A stretch of 18,230 nucleotides of DNA from Pseudomonadota bacterium (GTDB lineage: Bacteria > Pseudomonadota > Alphaproteobacteria > Micropepsales > Micropepsaceae). Below the pieces are notes generated by a model, which did no database searches, was not told the DNA's origin, and saw nothing but the letters and a program-made list of their open reading frames with translations. A program made the translations under genes and the position numbers. Below are positions 6,798 to 14,866 of this stretch, piece by piece (the stretch's first letter is position 1; each line of letters opens with the position of its first letter). The stretch spans positions 1 to 18,230 of the forward strand of contig JANYBR010000467.1 of NCBI GenBank assembly GCA_025360685.1. The letters are read 5' to 3'.

Positions 6798-8410
6798 GCG
6801 GCGGCAGTGAATTCGCCGGCCAGCGCGCGGCGGATAAGGGCAGCGGTTTCGATACAGCCATAGACTGCGGCGAAGGAACCGAAGCGCGGGCCCGCGCTCT
6901 GGCCGAACAGGACTTCGTACAGCGCCTTGAACCAATCGCGCAGCGGCTCGAAACCGTGCGCCTTGCCGATTTCATACACCACGTTTTGCACCGTCTCCGG
7001 ATCGCGCTCGTTGCCGAGTTTCTCGAAACGATCGGCTAGATCGGAGAGTGCCACACGTTCCTTCTCACTAGGCGAGCGATACTTCTTTTGCGGCTTCACG
7101 AAGTCTTCGTAGTATTTCAACGCGTAACCAACGAGACGCTCCAGTCCCGGATTGGCTTCGGGCGAGGCCTGCGGGGCGTAGGATCGAATGAACCCCCACA
7201 GCACGTCGTGATTGTGCGCATGCGATGCGCTGACGAGAGTCAGTAAGAGCGCAAAGCTGACCGGATAGCGCTCTGTGGGTGGATTTCCGCCATGCAGATG
7301 CCATACCGGATTGTCGATCCGCTGCGCCTCGCTCGTCTCGTTGGAATGATAGGCCTCGAGATAGGCGACATAGTCGTCGACCGCCTTGGGTATCACGTCG
7401 AAAAACAGGCGTTTTGCCGTCTTCGGTTTCTGGTACATGAACAGCGCGATGCTTTCATCGGGCCCGTAGGTCAACCACTCATCCACCGAGAGACCATTGC
7501 CCTTGGACTTCGAGATGCGCTGCGAGTCTTCGGCGAGAAACAATTCGTAGTTCAAGGTCTCGGGCGGCGTGCCGCCCAGCGCCGTGGTGATCTTGGTCGA
7601 CAGTTCGACAGAGGAAATGAGGTCCTTGCCTGACATCTCATAGTCGACGTTCAACGCGAACCAGCGCATCGCCCAATCGACCTTCCACTGGCACTTCGCG
7701 TGGCCGCCCGTGACCGGAAGTTCGGTTTTCTTGCCCTCGTCGTCGAACACGATCGTGCCTGCCTTTTTGTTCCACTCGAGAATCGGAACTTGCAGCACCC
7801 GTCCACTGCGTGGACTGATCGGCAGGAACGGCGAATAGGTGGCGCGCCGCTCAGGACCCAGAGTAGGAAGCACGATGTCGCGCACAGCTTCGTAGTGCTC
7901 GAGCACGGTTTGCAACGCGCGATCGAATCGGCCCGACTTGTAGCACTCGGTCGAGCTCAGGAATTCATATTCGAATCCGAACCGGTCGAGGAACGACTTC
8001 AGGCGCGCGTTGTTGTGCGCGCCGTAGCTGGCGTGCGTGCCGAACGGGTCCGGCACCGACGTCAACGGCTTGCCGAGATTTGCGGCGAGAACCTCGGCGT
8101 TCGGAATATTGCCGGGAATTTTTCGCAGACCGTCCATATCGTCCGAAAAGGCGATGAGCCGCGTCTTGATCTTGGACATCATCTGAAACGCGTTGCGCAC
8201 CCAGGTGGTACGGGCCACTTCGCCGAATGTGCCGATGTGCGGCAGGCCGGATGGACCGTAGCCGGTTTCGAAAACGATTTCGGATGGCGGGCTCCCTGCG
8301 GCCGTCTTGCGTTCGACACGTGCCAGAATCTTGCGAGCTTCCTCGAATGGCCAGGTCTTTGCCTCGGCCGCAAGGTCAGGGCGATAGGGGATCGGCGCGC
8401 CGGAAGGCAT
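6794..8410 (-). CDS. lysK: Lysyl-tRNA synthetase, class I
   Basis: A 538-residue class I LysRS, charging tRNA-Lys in the cytoplasm. This archaeal-type enzyme replaces the class II LysS in most Alphaproteobacteria and in spirochaetes. The class I signatures are in place: HIGT (58-61) within GYGPSGLPHIGTFGE, and ISKSKGNG (299-306) for KMSKS. FSDDMDGLRKIP (88-99) and the PILEWNKKAGT region are typical of LysK. The C-terminal ~170 residues are the helical anticodon-binding domain. The length is normal. Its TGA overlaps the start of the following exported protein gene. The 79 bp upstream gap is shared with the divergent helicase gene. There is no sign of a lysS in the window. Confidence 0.96.
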   Translation of the reverse strand: MPSGAPIPYRPDLAAEAKTWPFEEARKILARVERKTAAGSPPSEIVFETGYGPSGLPHIGTFGEVARTTWVRNAFQMMSKIKTRLIAFSDDMDGLRKIPGNIPNAEVLAANLGKPLTSVPDPFGTHASYGAHNNARLKSFLDRFGFEYEFLSSTECYKSGRFDRALQTVLEHYEAVRDIVLPTLGPERRATYSPFLPISPRSGRVLQVPILEWNKKAGTIVFDDEGKKTELPVTGGHAKCQWKVDWAMRWFALNVDYEMSGKDLISSVELSTKITTALGGTPPETLNYELFLAEDSQRISKSKGNGLSVDEWLTYGPDESIALFMYQKPKTAKRLFFDVIPKAVDDYVAYLEAYHSNETSEAQRIDNPVWHLHGGNPPTERYPVSFALLLTLVSASHAHNHDVLWGFIRSYAPQASPEANPGLERLVGYALKYYEDFVKPQKKYRSPSEKERVALSDLADRFEKLGNERDPETVQNVVYEIGKAHGFEPLRDWFKALYEVLFGQSAGPRFGSFAAVYGCIETAALIRRALAGEFTAAA

Positions 8411-8489
8411 TGGAACGGCTCAATCAAATGCGTTTGGAAAGGCCGCAGACGCTAGTCTTGGGCGGACAAACCGTCAATGATCCTCGTCC

Positions 8490-11243
8490 ATGCCCATCGA
8501 ATCCGTTCCTTCGCGCGACTGGCGCAACCTGCCCGCTTTGGTTCCGGCGCCGGGCGGCGCCGTACTGTGTTCGGCGGACGGCGCGTGCCGCCGAGCCGAT
8601 CTGGAAGAGGCGCGCAAGCTGTTTCGCAGCGGCGATGTACTTGTCGCGCATGCTGCGTTCATCTCGGGTCGTCTGAAATCGCCGCCTGCCGCTGCGCTGT
8701 TCGACGTGCTGGAGCTCTTCGCGTTTGTGAAACCCGGCTCGCCGTGCGTACCAAGTGCGCGCGGGCTGGCACGCGTGCTGGGGCTCCTGCCACCGCATAC
8801 GCAGGAGGAATCGGCGCGCTCCTTGCGCGAAGCGGCCGCGACTCTCGTCGCGATGATCCGAGATGCGCCCGAGGCCGCACGCGCCAATATGCGTGCGCTG
8901 GCCGGGTCCTTGCGGCGGGCGGGCTGGCGGTGGTCACCGGCAATTCTCGAGGTGCTCGGCGAACCCGAGGGCAAGCAGTCGCCGTTGGCCGGGTTCGAGT
9001 CCTGGAGCAGCCTGCCGCAATGGGAAGACGACCAGGCACCTGACAAGCCGGGTTCTCTGCCGATCTCGCCCGACGATGCGCGCAGCAGGCTCGCACAACT
9101 CGTCGGCAGCTCCGGCGAGCAGCGCCCCGAACAGGCGTCCTACAGCGACGCCGCCTCGTACGCATTTGGCGCGCGCGACGAGGCCGGCGCGCCAAAAGTC
9201 GCATTGATCGAGGCGGGAACCGGCGTCGGCAAGACGCTGGGCTATCTGGCACCAGCCAGTTTGTGGGCGGAGAAGAATGGGCCTGGCCTGTGGATCTCTA
9301 CCTACACGCGCAATCTGCAGCGCCAAATCGTGCAGGAGATCGCCCACCTTTATCCCGATCCTGAGGAGCGCGACGAGAAGGCCGTCGTGCGCAAGGGGCG
9401 CGAAAACTATCTTTGCCTGCTGAACTTCGAAGAAGCCGCCAAACGCACAGCGTTGGCGCCGGGCCAGCGCACCGTGGCGCTCGGCCTCATCGCACGCTGG
9501 GTCGGTGCGACGACCGACGGTGACGTTTCCGGCGCGGGCTTTCCGGCGTTTCTCGGCGCGTCGCTTCCTTTGGGCGAAATCACCGACCGGCGAGGCGAGT
9601 GCGTCTACGCGGCTTGCCCGCACTATCGCACCTGTTTCATCGAACGCGCGATCCGCCGCGCGCGCCATGCGCCGATCGTGGTGGCGAACCATGCGCTGGT
9701 GATCGCGCAGGCCTCACAGGACTGGATGGCGGTCGACGAGACCACCGATGCGCCCCCCGAGCGGCGCGTGCGCTATGTCTTCGACGAAGGCCATCACCTG
9801 TTCGACGCCGCGGACTCCGGCTTCGCGCCGCTCCTGTCAGGTGTAGAGATGGCAGACCTGCGGCGCTGGATCCGCGGCCCGGAGGGGCGCGCTCGCAGCC
9901 GGATGCGCGGCCTTCAAGAACGCTTGCGCGATCTGACCTTGGATGATCCCAAGGCCGAGGAGGCTCTGGATGCCTGCATCTCTGCCGCGGGAACGCTGGC
10001 CGGCGAAGGTTGGATGTCGCGCCTGCATGGCGGTGGGCCGCGCGGGCCGGGCGAAGTATTTCTTGCCACCGCTTATCATCACGTGCGCGCGCGCAGCGAA
10101 GACAGCGAAAGCTTCTACACGATCGAAGCCGACACGCAGCCGCTTGGGGCTGAGATTCTGGCGGCGGCGCGCGATCTGGCGCTCGGCCTGAAGCGGCTCG
10201 CCGCTCCGCTGATCGCGCTGGCCGCCCTGCTGCGCAAGCAGATGGACGACAAGACCGAGGAACTCGAAAGCTACAGCCGGGCGCGGATCGAAGCGGCGGC
10301 ACGGGGGCTTGTCTGGCGCGGCCGCTTCGTGGTGCCGACCTGGATCCAAATGCTTGAGAATCTGGAAGGCGAACGCAGCGCCGACTTCGTCGACTGGTTC
10401 GAAATTGCGCGCGAGGATGGACGCGATGTCGATATCGGCCTGGAGCGGCACTGGGTCGACCCGACGATTCCATTTGCGCGCGACGTTCTGGCACCGGCGC
10501 ACGGGGCCCTGATCACCTCGGCAACGTTGCGCGACACCTCGGACGGCGTAGATGACTGGGCGAGCGCCGAAGTGCGCACGGGCGCCGGTCATCTACCGCA
10601 ACCACCCAGACGGGCAAGTTTCGGTTCGCCGTTCCGCTATGCCGATCAGGCGCGCATCTTCGTCGTGAAGGACGTGAACCGCCGCGACATCGAGCAGCTT
10701 GCGGCGGCATATCGCGAACTTTTCCTGGCGAGCGGCGGAGGTGCGCTCGGCCTCTTCACCGCGGTGCGCACTTTGCGCGCGGTCGAGCAGCGTATCTCGG
10801 CGCCGCTCAACGAAGCCGGCGTCACGCTCTACGCACAACATGTGGACCGGCTCGACACGGGTGCTTTGGTCGATCTGTTCCGCGCCGAAGAAAACGCCTG
10901 CCTGCTCGGCACCGACGCATTGCGCGACGGGGTGGATGTGCCGGGACGCTCCCTGCGGCTGGCGGTGTTCGACAAGGTGCCCTGGCCCAAGCCGACGATC
11001 CTGCACAAGGCGCGGCGGCTGCGCTTCGGCAAGGGTTACGACGATCTGCTGACGCGGTTCCGTTTAAAACAGGCCTTCGGCCGGCTGATTCGCGGCGCTG
11101 GCGACAAGGGCTGCTTCGTCATCCTGGAAGCCGCCACTCCAACGCGGCTATTGAGCGCATTTCCGCCGGATGCAACGGTAAAACGCTGCGGACTCGCCGA
11201 AGCGATCGCAGATATCCGTGAGTTCCTTGGCCCAGCCAAGTGA
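8490..11243 (+). CDS. DinG/XPD-family iron-sulphur DNA helicase
   Basis: A 917-residue superfamily 2 helicase, expected to unwind DNA 5' to 3' using ATP in repair or R-loop and G-quadruplex removal. Motif I is EAGTGVGKT (241-249). C309, C371, C376 and C382 match the four-cysteine 4Fe-4S cluster of the XPD/DinG group. The DEAH-type box is DEGH (432-435). TSATLRD (motif III region) and QAFGRLIR (861-868, motif VI) complete the set. Residues ~45-125 resemble a DnaQ-like exonuclease whose acidic residues are lost. No Shine-Dalgarno sequence precedes ATG 8490. The next gene, dcd, begins 31 bp after the stop and is probably in the same operon. Calling it orthologous to dinG itself would go too far. 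Confidence 0.93.
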   Translation: MPIESVPSRDWRNLPALVPAPGGAVLCSADGACRRADLEEARKLFRSGDVLVAHAAFISGRLKSPPAAALFDVLELFAFVKPGSPCVPSARGLARVLGLLPPHTQEESARSLREAAATLVAMIRDAPEAARANMRALAGSLRRAGWRWSPAILEVLGEPEGKQSPLAGFESWSSLPQWEDDQAPDKPGSLPISPDDARSRLAQLVGSSGEQRPEQASYSDAASYAFGARDEAGAPKVALIEAGTGVGKTLGYLAPASLWAEKNGPGLWISTYTRNLQRQIVQEIAHLYPDPEERDEKAVVRKGRENYLCLLNFEEAAKRTALAPGQRTVALGLIARWVGATTDGDVSGAGFPAFLGASLPLGEITDRRGECVYAACPHYRTCFIERAIRRARHAPIVVANHALVIAQASQDWMAVDETTDAPPERRVRYVFDEGHHLFDAADSGFAPLLSGVEMADLRRWIRGPEGRARSRMRGLQERLRDLTLDDPKAEEALDACISAAGTLAGEGWMSRLHGGGPRGPGEVFLATAYHHVRARSEDSESFYTIEADTQPLGAEILAAARDLALGLKRLAAPLIALAALLRKQMDDKTEELESYSRARIEAAARGLVWRGRFVVPTWIQMLENLEGERSADFVDWFEIAREDGRDVDIGLERHWVDPTIPFARDVLAPAHGALITSATLRDTSDGVDDWASAEVRTGAGHLPQPPRRASFGSPFRYADQARIFVVKDVNRRDIEQLAAAYRELFLASGGGALGLFTAVRTLRAVEQRISAPLNEAGVTLYAQHVDRLDTGALVDLFRAEENACLLGTDALRDGVDVPGRSLRLAVFDKVPWPKPTILHKARRLRFGKGYDDLLTRFRLKQAFGRLIRGAGDKGCFVILEAATPTRLLSAFPPDATVKRCGLAEAIADIREFLGPAK

Positions 11244-11274
11244 CCGTGCTCCCGCTCGCTTCTATAAGACTGGC

Positions 11275-12420
11275 ATGACGCAGGCGGACCCACTTCTTTT
11301 CGGCGACGCGACTGAGAACGAGCACTATGGCCGTTTCTCGACGGGCATCCTGCCCAGCCATGTGCTCAAGCGGCTGATCCGCACGCGGCACGAGATTACT
11401 GCCACCGAGGACATCGAAGACTCGCAGATCCAGCCCGCTAGCATTGATTTGCGGCTTGGGCCGGTGGCCTGGCGTGTGCGCGCGAGCTTTCTTCCGGGAC
11501 CGAATGCGACCGTGAACGATCGCTTGTCTTCGGTCTTCATGCACGAGATCGATCTGACCCATGGTGCGGTTCTTGAGACCGGTTGCGTTTACATCGTGCC
11601 ACTGCTGGAGGTCGCCGACTTTTCGTCCCGAGTGTCGGGCACCGCCAATCCGAAAAGTTCCACCGGCCGCATCGATGTCTTCACGCGCCTGATCACCGAC
11701 CGGGCGCAGGCGTTCGACCGGATTGAGCCGGGATATCGTGGTCCGCTCTTTGCTGAAATCAGCCCGAGAACGTTTCCGGTGTTGGTTCGAAAGGGCACGC
11801 GACTGAACCAGCTTCGCGTGCGTCACGGCTCGCCGGTGTTTACCGACACCCAACTGCGCCGTCTGCATGCGGAGAGCCCCCTGGTCACGGGCGAGGCCGA
11901 TATCGACAATGGACTGGCGCTTAGCATCGACCTGCGGGGACAGGGTGGCGGGCGCATCGGCTGGCGCGCGAAGCGGCACACCGGGATCATCGATGTCGAC
12001 AAGCGCGACGCGCTCGACCCGGCCGCCTTCTGGGACTCCATCGAGGCCCACCCGGATGGCCACCTCGTACTCGATCCGGACGAGTTCTACATCCTCGTCA
12101 GCCGGGAAGCTGTGGCCATACCGCCGGATTATGCCGCCGAGATGGTGCCGTTCAATCCGCTGGTCGGCGAGTTCCGGGTCCACTATGCCGGCTTCTTCGA
12201 TCCGGGTTTCGGTTATGAGCCGGGCCATCCGCCGGCCGCCCGTGGCGTGCTGGAAGTGCGGTCGCGCGAGGTTCCCTTCATTCTGGAGCACGGCCAGGTC
12301 ATCGGCCGGCTGGTGTTCGAACGGCTGACCGACCCGCCGCCGGAGGTTTATGGGCAGGGAATCGGTTCGAGCTATCAGCGCCAAGGCCTGAAGCTCTCGA
12401 AACATTTCAAGCAACCCTGA
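11275..12420 (+). CDS. dcd: dCTP deaminase, long tandem-domain form
   Basis: A 381-residue protein of the dUTPase/Dcd superfamily, about twice the usual ~190 residues. Dcd converts dCTP to dUTP for thymidylate synthesis. The first half has QIQPASIDLRLG (51-62), the KSSTGR segment (127-132) corresponding to the nucleotide-binding R-S-S-x-x-R, and IEPGYRGPLFAEI (150-162), where E161 matches the catalytic Glu. The second half repeats the pattern in degenerate form: SIDLRG (217-222) and FFDPGFG...GVLEVRS, with E327. So it is an internal duplication, as in the long alphaproteobacterial Dcd proteins. ATG 11275 is preferred over GTG 11218, which lies inside the helicase gene; neither has a good ribosome-binding site. 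Confidence 0.9.
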   Translation: MTQADPLLFGDATENEHYGRFSTGILPSHVLKRLIRTRHEITATEDIEDSQIQPASIDLRLGPVAWRVRASFLPGPNATVNDRLSSVFMHEIDLTHGAVLETGCVYIVPLLEVADFSSRVSGTANPKSSTGRIDVFTRLITDRAQAFDRIEPGYRGPLFAEISPRTFPVLVRKGTRLNQLRVRHGSPVFTDTQLRRLHAESPLVTGEADIDNGLALSIDLRGQGGGRIGWRAKRHTGIIDVDKRDALDPAAFWDSIEAHPDGHLVLDPDEFYILVSREAVAIPPDYAAEMVPFNPLVGEFRVHYAGFFDPGFGYEPGHPPAARGVLEVRSREVPFILEHGQVIGRLVFERLTDPPPEVYGQGIGSSYQRQGLKLSKHFKQP

Positions 12421-12433
12421 CCAAGTGCATGGT

Positions 12434-12447
12434 TGACGGCCCCGTCA
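12434..12447. promoter_or_regulatory. Short palindrome downstream of dcd
   Basis: TGACGG-CC-CCGTCA is a perfect 6-base-arm inverted repeat with a 2-base spacer, 14 bases after the dcd stop. It lies about 45 bases upstream of a structured region that may be a small RNA. It could be a protein-binding site or part of a promoter region (TTGACG starts at 12433). No T-tract follows. Confidence 0.3.
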
Positions 12448-12489
12448 GCGAAAATGTTGCTGCAAATCAACAGATCACGCAAATATGAA

Positions 12490-12655
12490 CGGACCCCCTT
12501 GTCGCCCGTTGCGTCCACCCCCGGTCCGGTCACAGTTACGCCGCCGCGGGTCCGAACGGCTTGGGGGCTAGGCCTCGCGGTTACTAGGGTCCGCTTTGAA
12601 GGGGGCAGCGTGAGGCGGCTACGGCGCGAAAGCGCCGGCCGCCTCATGGTTTTCC
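12490..12655 (+). ncRNA. Candidate structured small RNA (unassigned; 6S-sized)
   Basis: The 341 bp between dcd and the acetyltransferase gene has no convincing reading frame, yet this ~165-base part is rich in complementary blocks. CGGACCC (12490-12496) can pair with either of two GGGTCCG copies (12548-12554, 12587-12593). CCCCCTT (12494-12500) can pair with AAGGGGG (12599-12605). CCCCC (12518-12522) can pair with GGGGG (12563-12567). The block ends in a very stable hairpin followed by TTTT. Size and a terminal hairpin would suit a 6S-like or other trans-acting RNA, but I cannot match it to a known family. The boundaries and strand are inferred from the terminator-like end. It might instead be the untranslated leader of the downstream gene. 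Confidence 0.35.
12611..12654 (+). terminator. Strong hairpin with short T-run (probable intrinsic terminator)
   Basis: TGAGGCGGC (12611-12619) pairs with GCCGCCTCA (12638-12646). After a 2-base bulge, CGGCGC (12622-12627) pairs with GCGCCG (12632-12637), closed by a GAAA tetraloop. That makes 15 base pairs, mostly G-C, followed by TGGTTTTCC. The T-run is only four long and starts four bases after the stem, so termination may be partial. It would end transcripts coming from dcd or from a small RNA in this gap. Confidence 0.6.
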
Positions 12656-12761
12656 AGATTACTCCGGCCAAAACTCCGCACTTGTAACGATGTAAACTTA
12701 TGGCCCTGCAAGTAGGACCGAGCATTGGCCGGCTGCGCGTTCGCCACCTCTATCGATCCCG

Positions 12762-13283
12762 ATGAATCTCCAGACCAAGCGCCTGTTCCTCCGCCCGATC
12801 CAATTGCATGACGCGTCCGAAATCATCTTGGCGCGCGGTGACGCCGAAGTCATGCGCTACTGGGACCGGCCGCCGCAGGACAGCGCTGATCAAGTCCGCC
12901 GCATCATCGAACACTACTTCGCCGAGTTCGAAAGCGGAGCTGTGCAGTGGTGGGTAGTGGCGCTTTCGCCGCGCGGTCCGGCGATCGGCGAATGCGACTT
13001 GTCCGAGATCAACCGGCATCACAAGCGTGCCGAAGTCGGTTTCCTGTTCCGGCGCGAAGTGTGGGGAAGAGGATATGCGCTTGAGGCGATGGAACGGATC
13101 GTCGCCTTTGCGTTCGGCGAACTCGAACTGGAACGCCTGTCGGCGCGCTGCCATGCGGGCAATGATGCGTCGAGGCGTTTGCTGGAAAAATTAGGCTTTT
13201 CTTACGAAGGCACCCTGCTCGGCCATGTGCTGCGCGATGGCGAGCGGCGAGATTGCCTCCTCTACGGCCGCACCAAATCCTGA
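12762..13283 (+). CDS. GNAT N-acetyltransferase, RimJ/RimL type
   Basis: A 173-residue acetyl-CoA-dependent N-acetyltransferase. It opens with TKRLFLRPIQLHDA (5-18), the usual start of RimJ/RimL-like proteins. Motif A, with the acetyl-CoA pyrophosphate loop VWGRGYA (100-106), follows the EVGFLFRREV strand. Motif B has HAGNDASRRLLEKLGF (131-146), including the conserved Asn (N134) and K143-L144-G145-F146. RimJ/RimL homologues acetylate ribosomal protein N-termini, but many relatives modify antibiotics or small amines, and the substrate cannot be told. It follows a 341 bp gap after dcd and so is probably transcribed separately. No clear Shine-Dalgarno sequence is visible. Convergent with the DUF1036 gene. 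Confidence 0.9.
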   Translation: MNLQTKRLFLRPIQLHDASEIILARGDAEVMRYWDRPPQDSADQVRRIIEHYFAEFESGAVQWWVVALSPRGPAIGECDLSEINRHHKRAEVGFLFRREVWGRGYALEAMERIVAFAFGELELERLSARCHAGNDASRRLLEKLGFSYEGTLLGHVLRDGERRDCLLYGRTKS

Positions 13284-13336
13284 GCACCGGCCAGGGATAG
13301 CGTCCCACCGCCCGCTTTCGTCACGTCGAACCGCTC

Positions 13337-13783
13337 TCAGGGATCGAGGTTCCACACAAAGGCGGAACGGCCGTCGGAATGAAATGTCGTGAATTGCTGT
13401 GGTTCGCCCTCGGGGCACGTCGTGTCATCCGAACCCGTATAGAAGTCATAGGGACCGGGGTATTCGACGCACTGCTTGATGTCGTGCCCCCAAAACCGGT
13501 TCGAGTGACCCCTCACTTCCGCGCGCGCATAGAATGTACGGTTGTTCGTCCTGAATATATTGGAGCAGGAGTGGGCCCGAACTTTGGTCCATCCCTTGTT
13601 GCGCCAGTCAGCGCCACCGACCGGAATGTAACTGCTCGCCACCAGGACAGTCTGGCGCGTGTTATTGCAGGCGCGCAAAGTTATTGGACCACGCGCCGCC
13701 GCCGGAGACGCAAAGACAATCGCGGCCAAGCCTGCCACAGCGAAAATGGCCGTCGCACGAAACATGCTGGTCATTGGAGACAT
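13337..13783 (-). CDS. Secreted DUF1036-like protein
   Basis: A 148-residue exported protein. Residues 1-31 are a signal peptide with a hydrophobic core (TAIFAVAGLAAIVFA) and AAA before the likely cleavage site. The mature ~117 residues contain four Cys (C39, C73, C105, C123), probably two disulphides. Their pattern, a LRACN-type first strand, GWTKV, HSC, YARAE and QCV, resembles DUF1036, a small periplasmic family of unknown function. ATG 13783 was chosen because upstream codons add only non-signal sequence; ATG codons 4 and 7 are alternatives. A weak GGGGT lies upstream. Family assignment is by remembered pattern, not a search. Confidence 0.72.
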   Translation of the reverse strand: MSPMTSMFRATAIFAVAGLAAIVFASPAAARGPITLRACNNTRQTVLVASSYIPVGGADWRNKGWTKVRAHSCSNIFRTNNRTFYARAEVRGHSNRFWGHDIKQCVEYPGPYDFYTGSDDTTCPEGEPQQFTTFHSDGRSAFVWNLDP

Positions 13784-13994
13784 GATTGACCCCCTGAATA
13801 ACGCACCAGGACCCCCATCGAAGGGCATAACAAAAAGTTTAGATGATGAAACTGGCCGAGGCTAGGTGGACTTTTCAGTCCTCGCACAACTCCCGAGATA
13901 TAGGAGGTCCTCGGCAGCCGCGCAGCGAAAGAGCTCACAGCCTGATGGCCGCGATTCTGTGTCTAACGCTTGACGCAAATGGTAAGCCTGAAGG

Positions 13995-14444
13995 CTAGTG
14001 CTGCGCCCACGCCCAACCTGCAATGCGCCAGCCGGCCGCGAGCTTTTGCAGCGCGAATGTCCAAACGCCTTGTTCGACAACGGCCCTTCCGTTCAGCTTG
14101 TACGAATAGTGCGTCGAATAGACGGCGTAGGCCCGATCGCCAGTGACGGCGACATGCCAGGGCTTGCCGAGCGTGACCTTCTCATTCGTGATGCCACCGG
14201 CCTTGTCCGACGCGGCCAGAGCCGCGGCCCAATCGGCGCAAGCATTGGCGCCCTGCCAGGCGTGCGGCGCAAAATCGTCGATGATGATTGCGTTGGGCGC
14301 ACAGTGCGCCACTTCCGACGCCGTATCGCCCTTGTTGAAGTCACTGTTGTACTGCTTCACCGTCGCCATGACGTCTGCTGCGTCGGACGCAAGCGCCGGT
14401 GACGAGATCAACGCGGCGGCCAACGCCAATATTGCTGTTCGCAT
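13995..14444 (-). CDS. Exported SnoaL/NTF2-like protein
   Basis: A 149-residue protein with a signal peptide (MRTAILALAAALISSPALA, cleavage near residue 19). The mature part has the plan of an NTF2/SnoaL-like domain: an initial helix (DAADVMATVKQYNSDFNKGD), then IIIDDFAPHAWQGANAC, then strands. It ends with AVVEQGVWTFALQKLAAGWRIAGWAWAQ, a typical final strand pair with W-R-I. Such domains include polyketide cyclases, ketosteroid isomerases and stress proteins. Catalytic assignment is not possible here. GGGGA lies 9 bases before ATG 14444. The 166 bp to the upstream end of the DUF1036 gene on the same strand suggests separate transcription. Confidence 0.75.
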   Translation of the reverse strand: MRTAILALAAALISSPALASDAADVMATVKQYNSDFNKGDTASEVAHCAPNAIIIDDFAPHAWQGANACADWAAALAASDKAGGITNEKVTLGKPWHVAVTGDRAYAVYSTHYSYKLNGRAVVEQGVWTFALQKLAAGWRIAGWAWAQH

Positions 14445-14555
14445 GTGGTTTTCCCCAGAGTGCAATTGCGACCATGCTGTCACGGTCAGCCGGCGCTCGG
14501 TCGGCTCGACCCTCAAACTATGGTTTTGCCGGCCAAGAAGCCAGCAGCGCACCTG

Positions 14556-14795
14556 TCAGGTGCACGCAGTCCCACTTGCTTCGCAGATTGCGCTTGCCTC
14601 GGTGTCCTCACCCTCGTCCGGTTTCACGACATCCGTCCAAACGCTTCCGTTCCAAAACTTCGTTCCGGCGCGGTCTCCGTTGCCACACATCACGTCGCAC
14701 CCACTGCCATCGGCAATACAAGGACCACCATCGGTTTGTCCCCCAACCAAGACACGGCCCGAGCACCCGTCAAAACTCATTCCAACAAACTCCAT
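14556..14795 (-). CDS. Doubtful small Cys-rich reading frame
   Basis: This 79-codon frame lies in the 422 bp gap between the SnoaL-like gene and tRNA-Gly. It is Gly/Asp-rich with six Cys (11, 26, 33, 37, 70, 78) and a KFWNGSVWTDV stretch (46-56). That stretch recalls the W-N-G-x-x-W motif repeated in some bacterial surface or tail-fibre proteins. Codon choice is less GC-biased than the neighbours. No signal peptide or ribosome-binding site is seen. It may be a remnant of a larger exported protein, a small real gene, or chance. The rest of this gap (14445-14555 and 14796-14866) shows nothing I can assign. Confidence 0.25.
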   Translation of the reverse strand: MEFVGMSFDGCSGRVLVGGQTDGGPCIADGSGCDVMCGNGDRAGTKFWNGSVWTDVVKPDEGEDTEASAICEASGTACT

Positions 14796-14866
14796 TCACC
14801 ATTTTACTGGCCATCCGGAGGCGCTCTGCCCTGCATGGCCGTGTTCATGCTATGCAGCACCGGTCA

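Noticed and set aside
11218..11274. GTG start for dcd at 11218
   Set aside because: It would place the first residues inside the helicase gene, adds sequence unlike Dcd proteins and has no ribosome-binding site; ATG 11275 is preferred.
11119..12414. 431-codon minus-strand frame opposite dcd
   Set aside because: It covers exactly the dcd coding region in reverse. The forward protein has family motifs; the reverse one has none.
12433..12687. 84-codon plus-strand frame in the dcd-acetyltransferase gap
   Set aside because: Its composition is Arg/Pro/Thr-rich without a domain, it runs through the strong hairpin and has no ribosome-binding site; the gap looks non-coding.
13868..13881. Small GGACT-TTTC-AGTCC hairpin upstream of the DUF1036 gene
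   Set aside because: A 5-bp stem is too short to claim function and no T-run follows.
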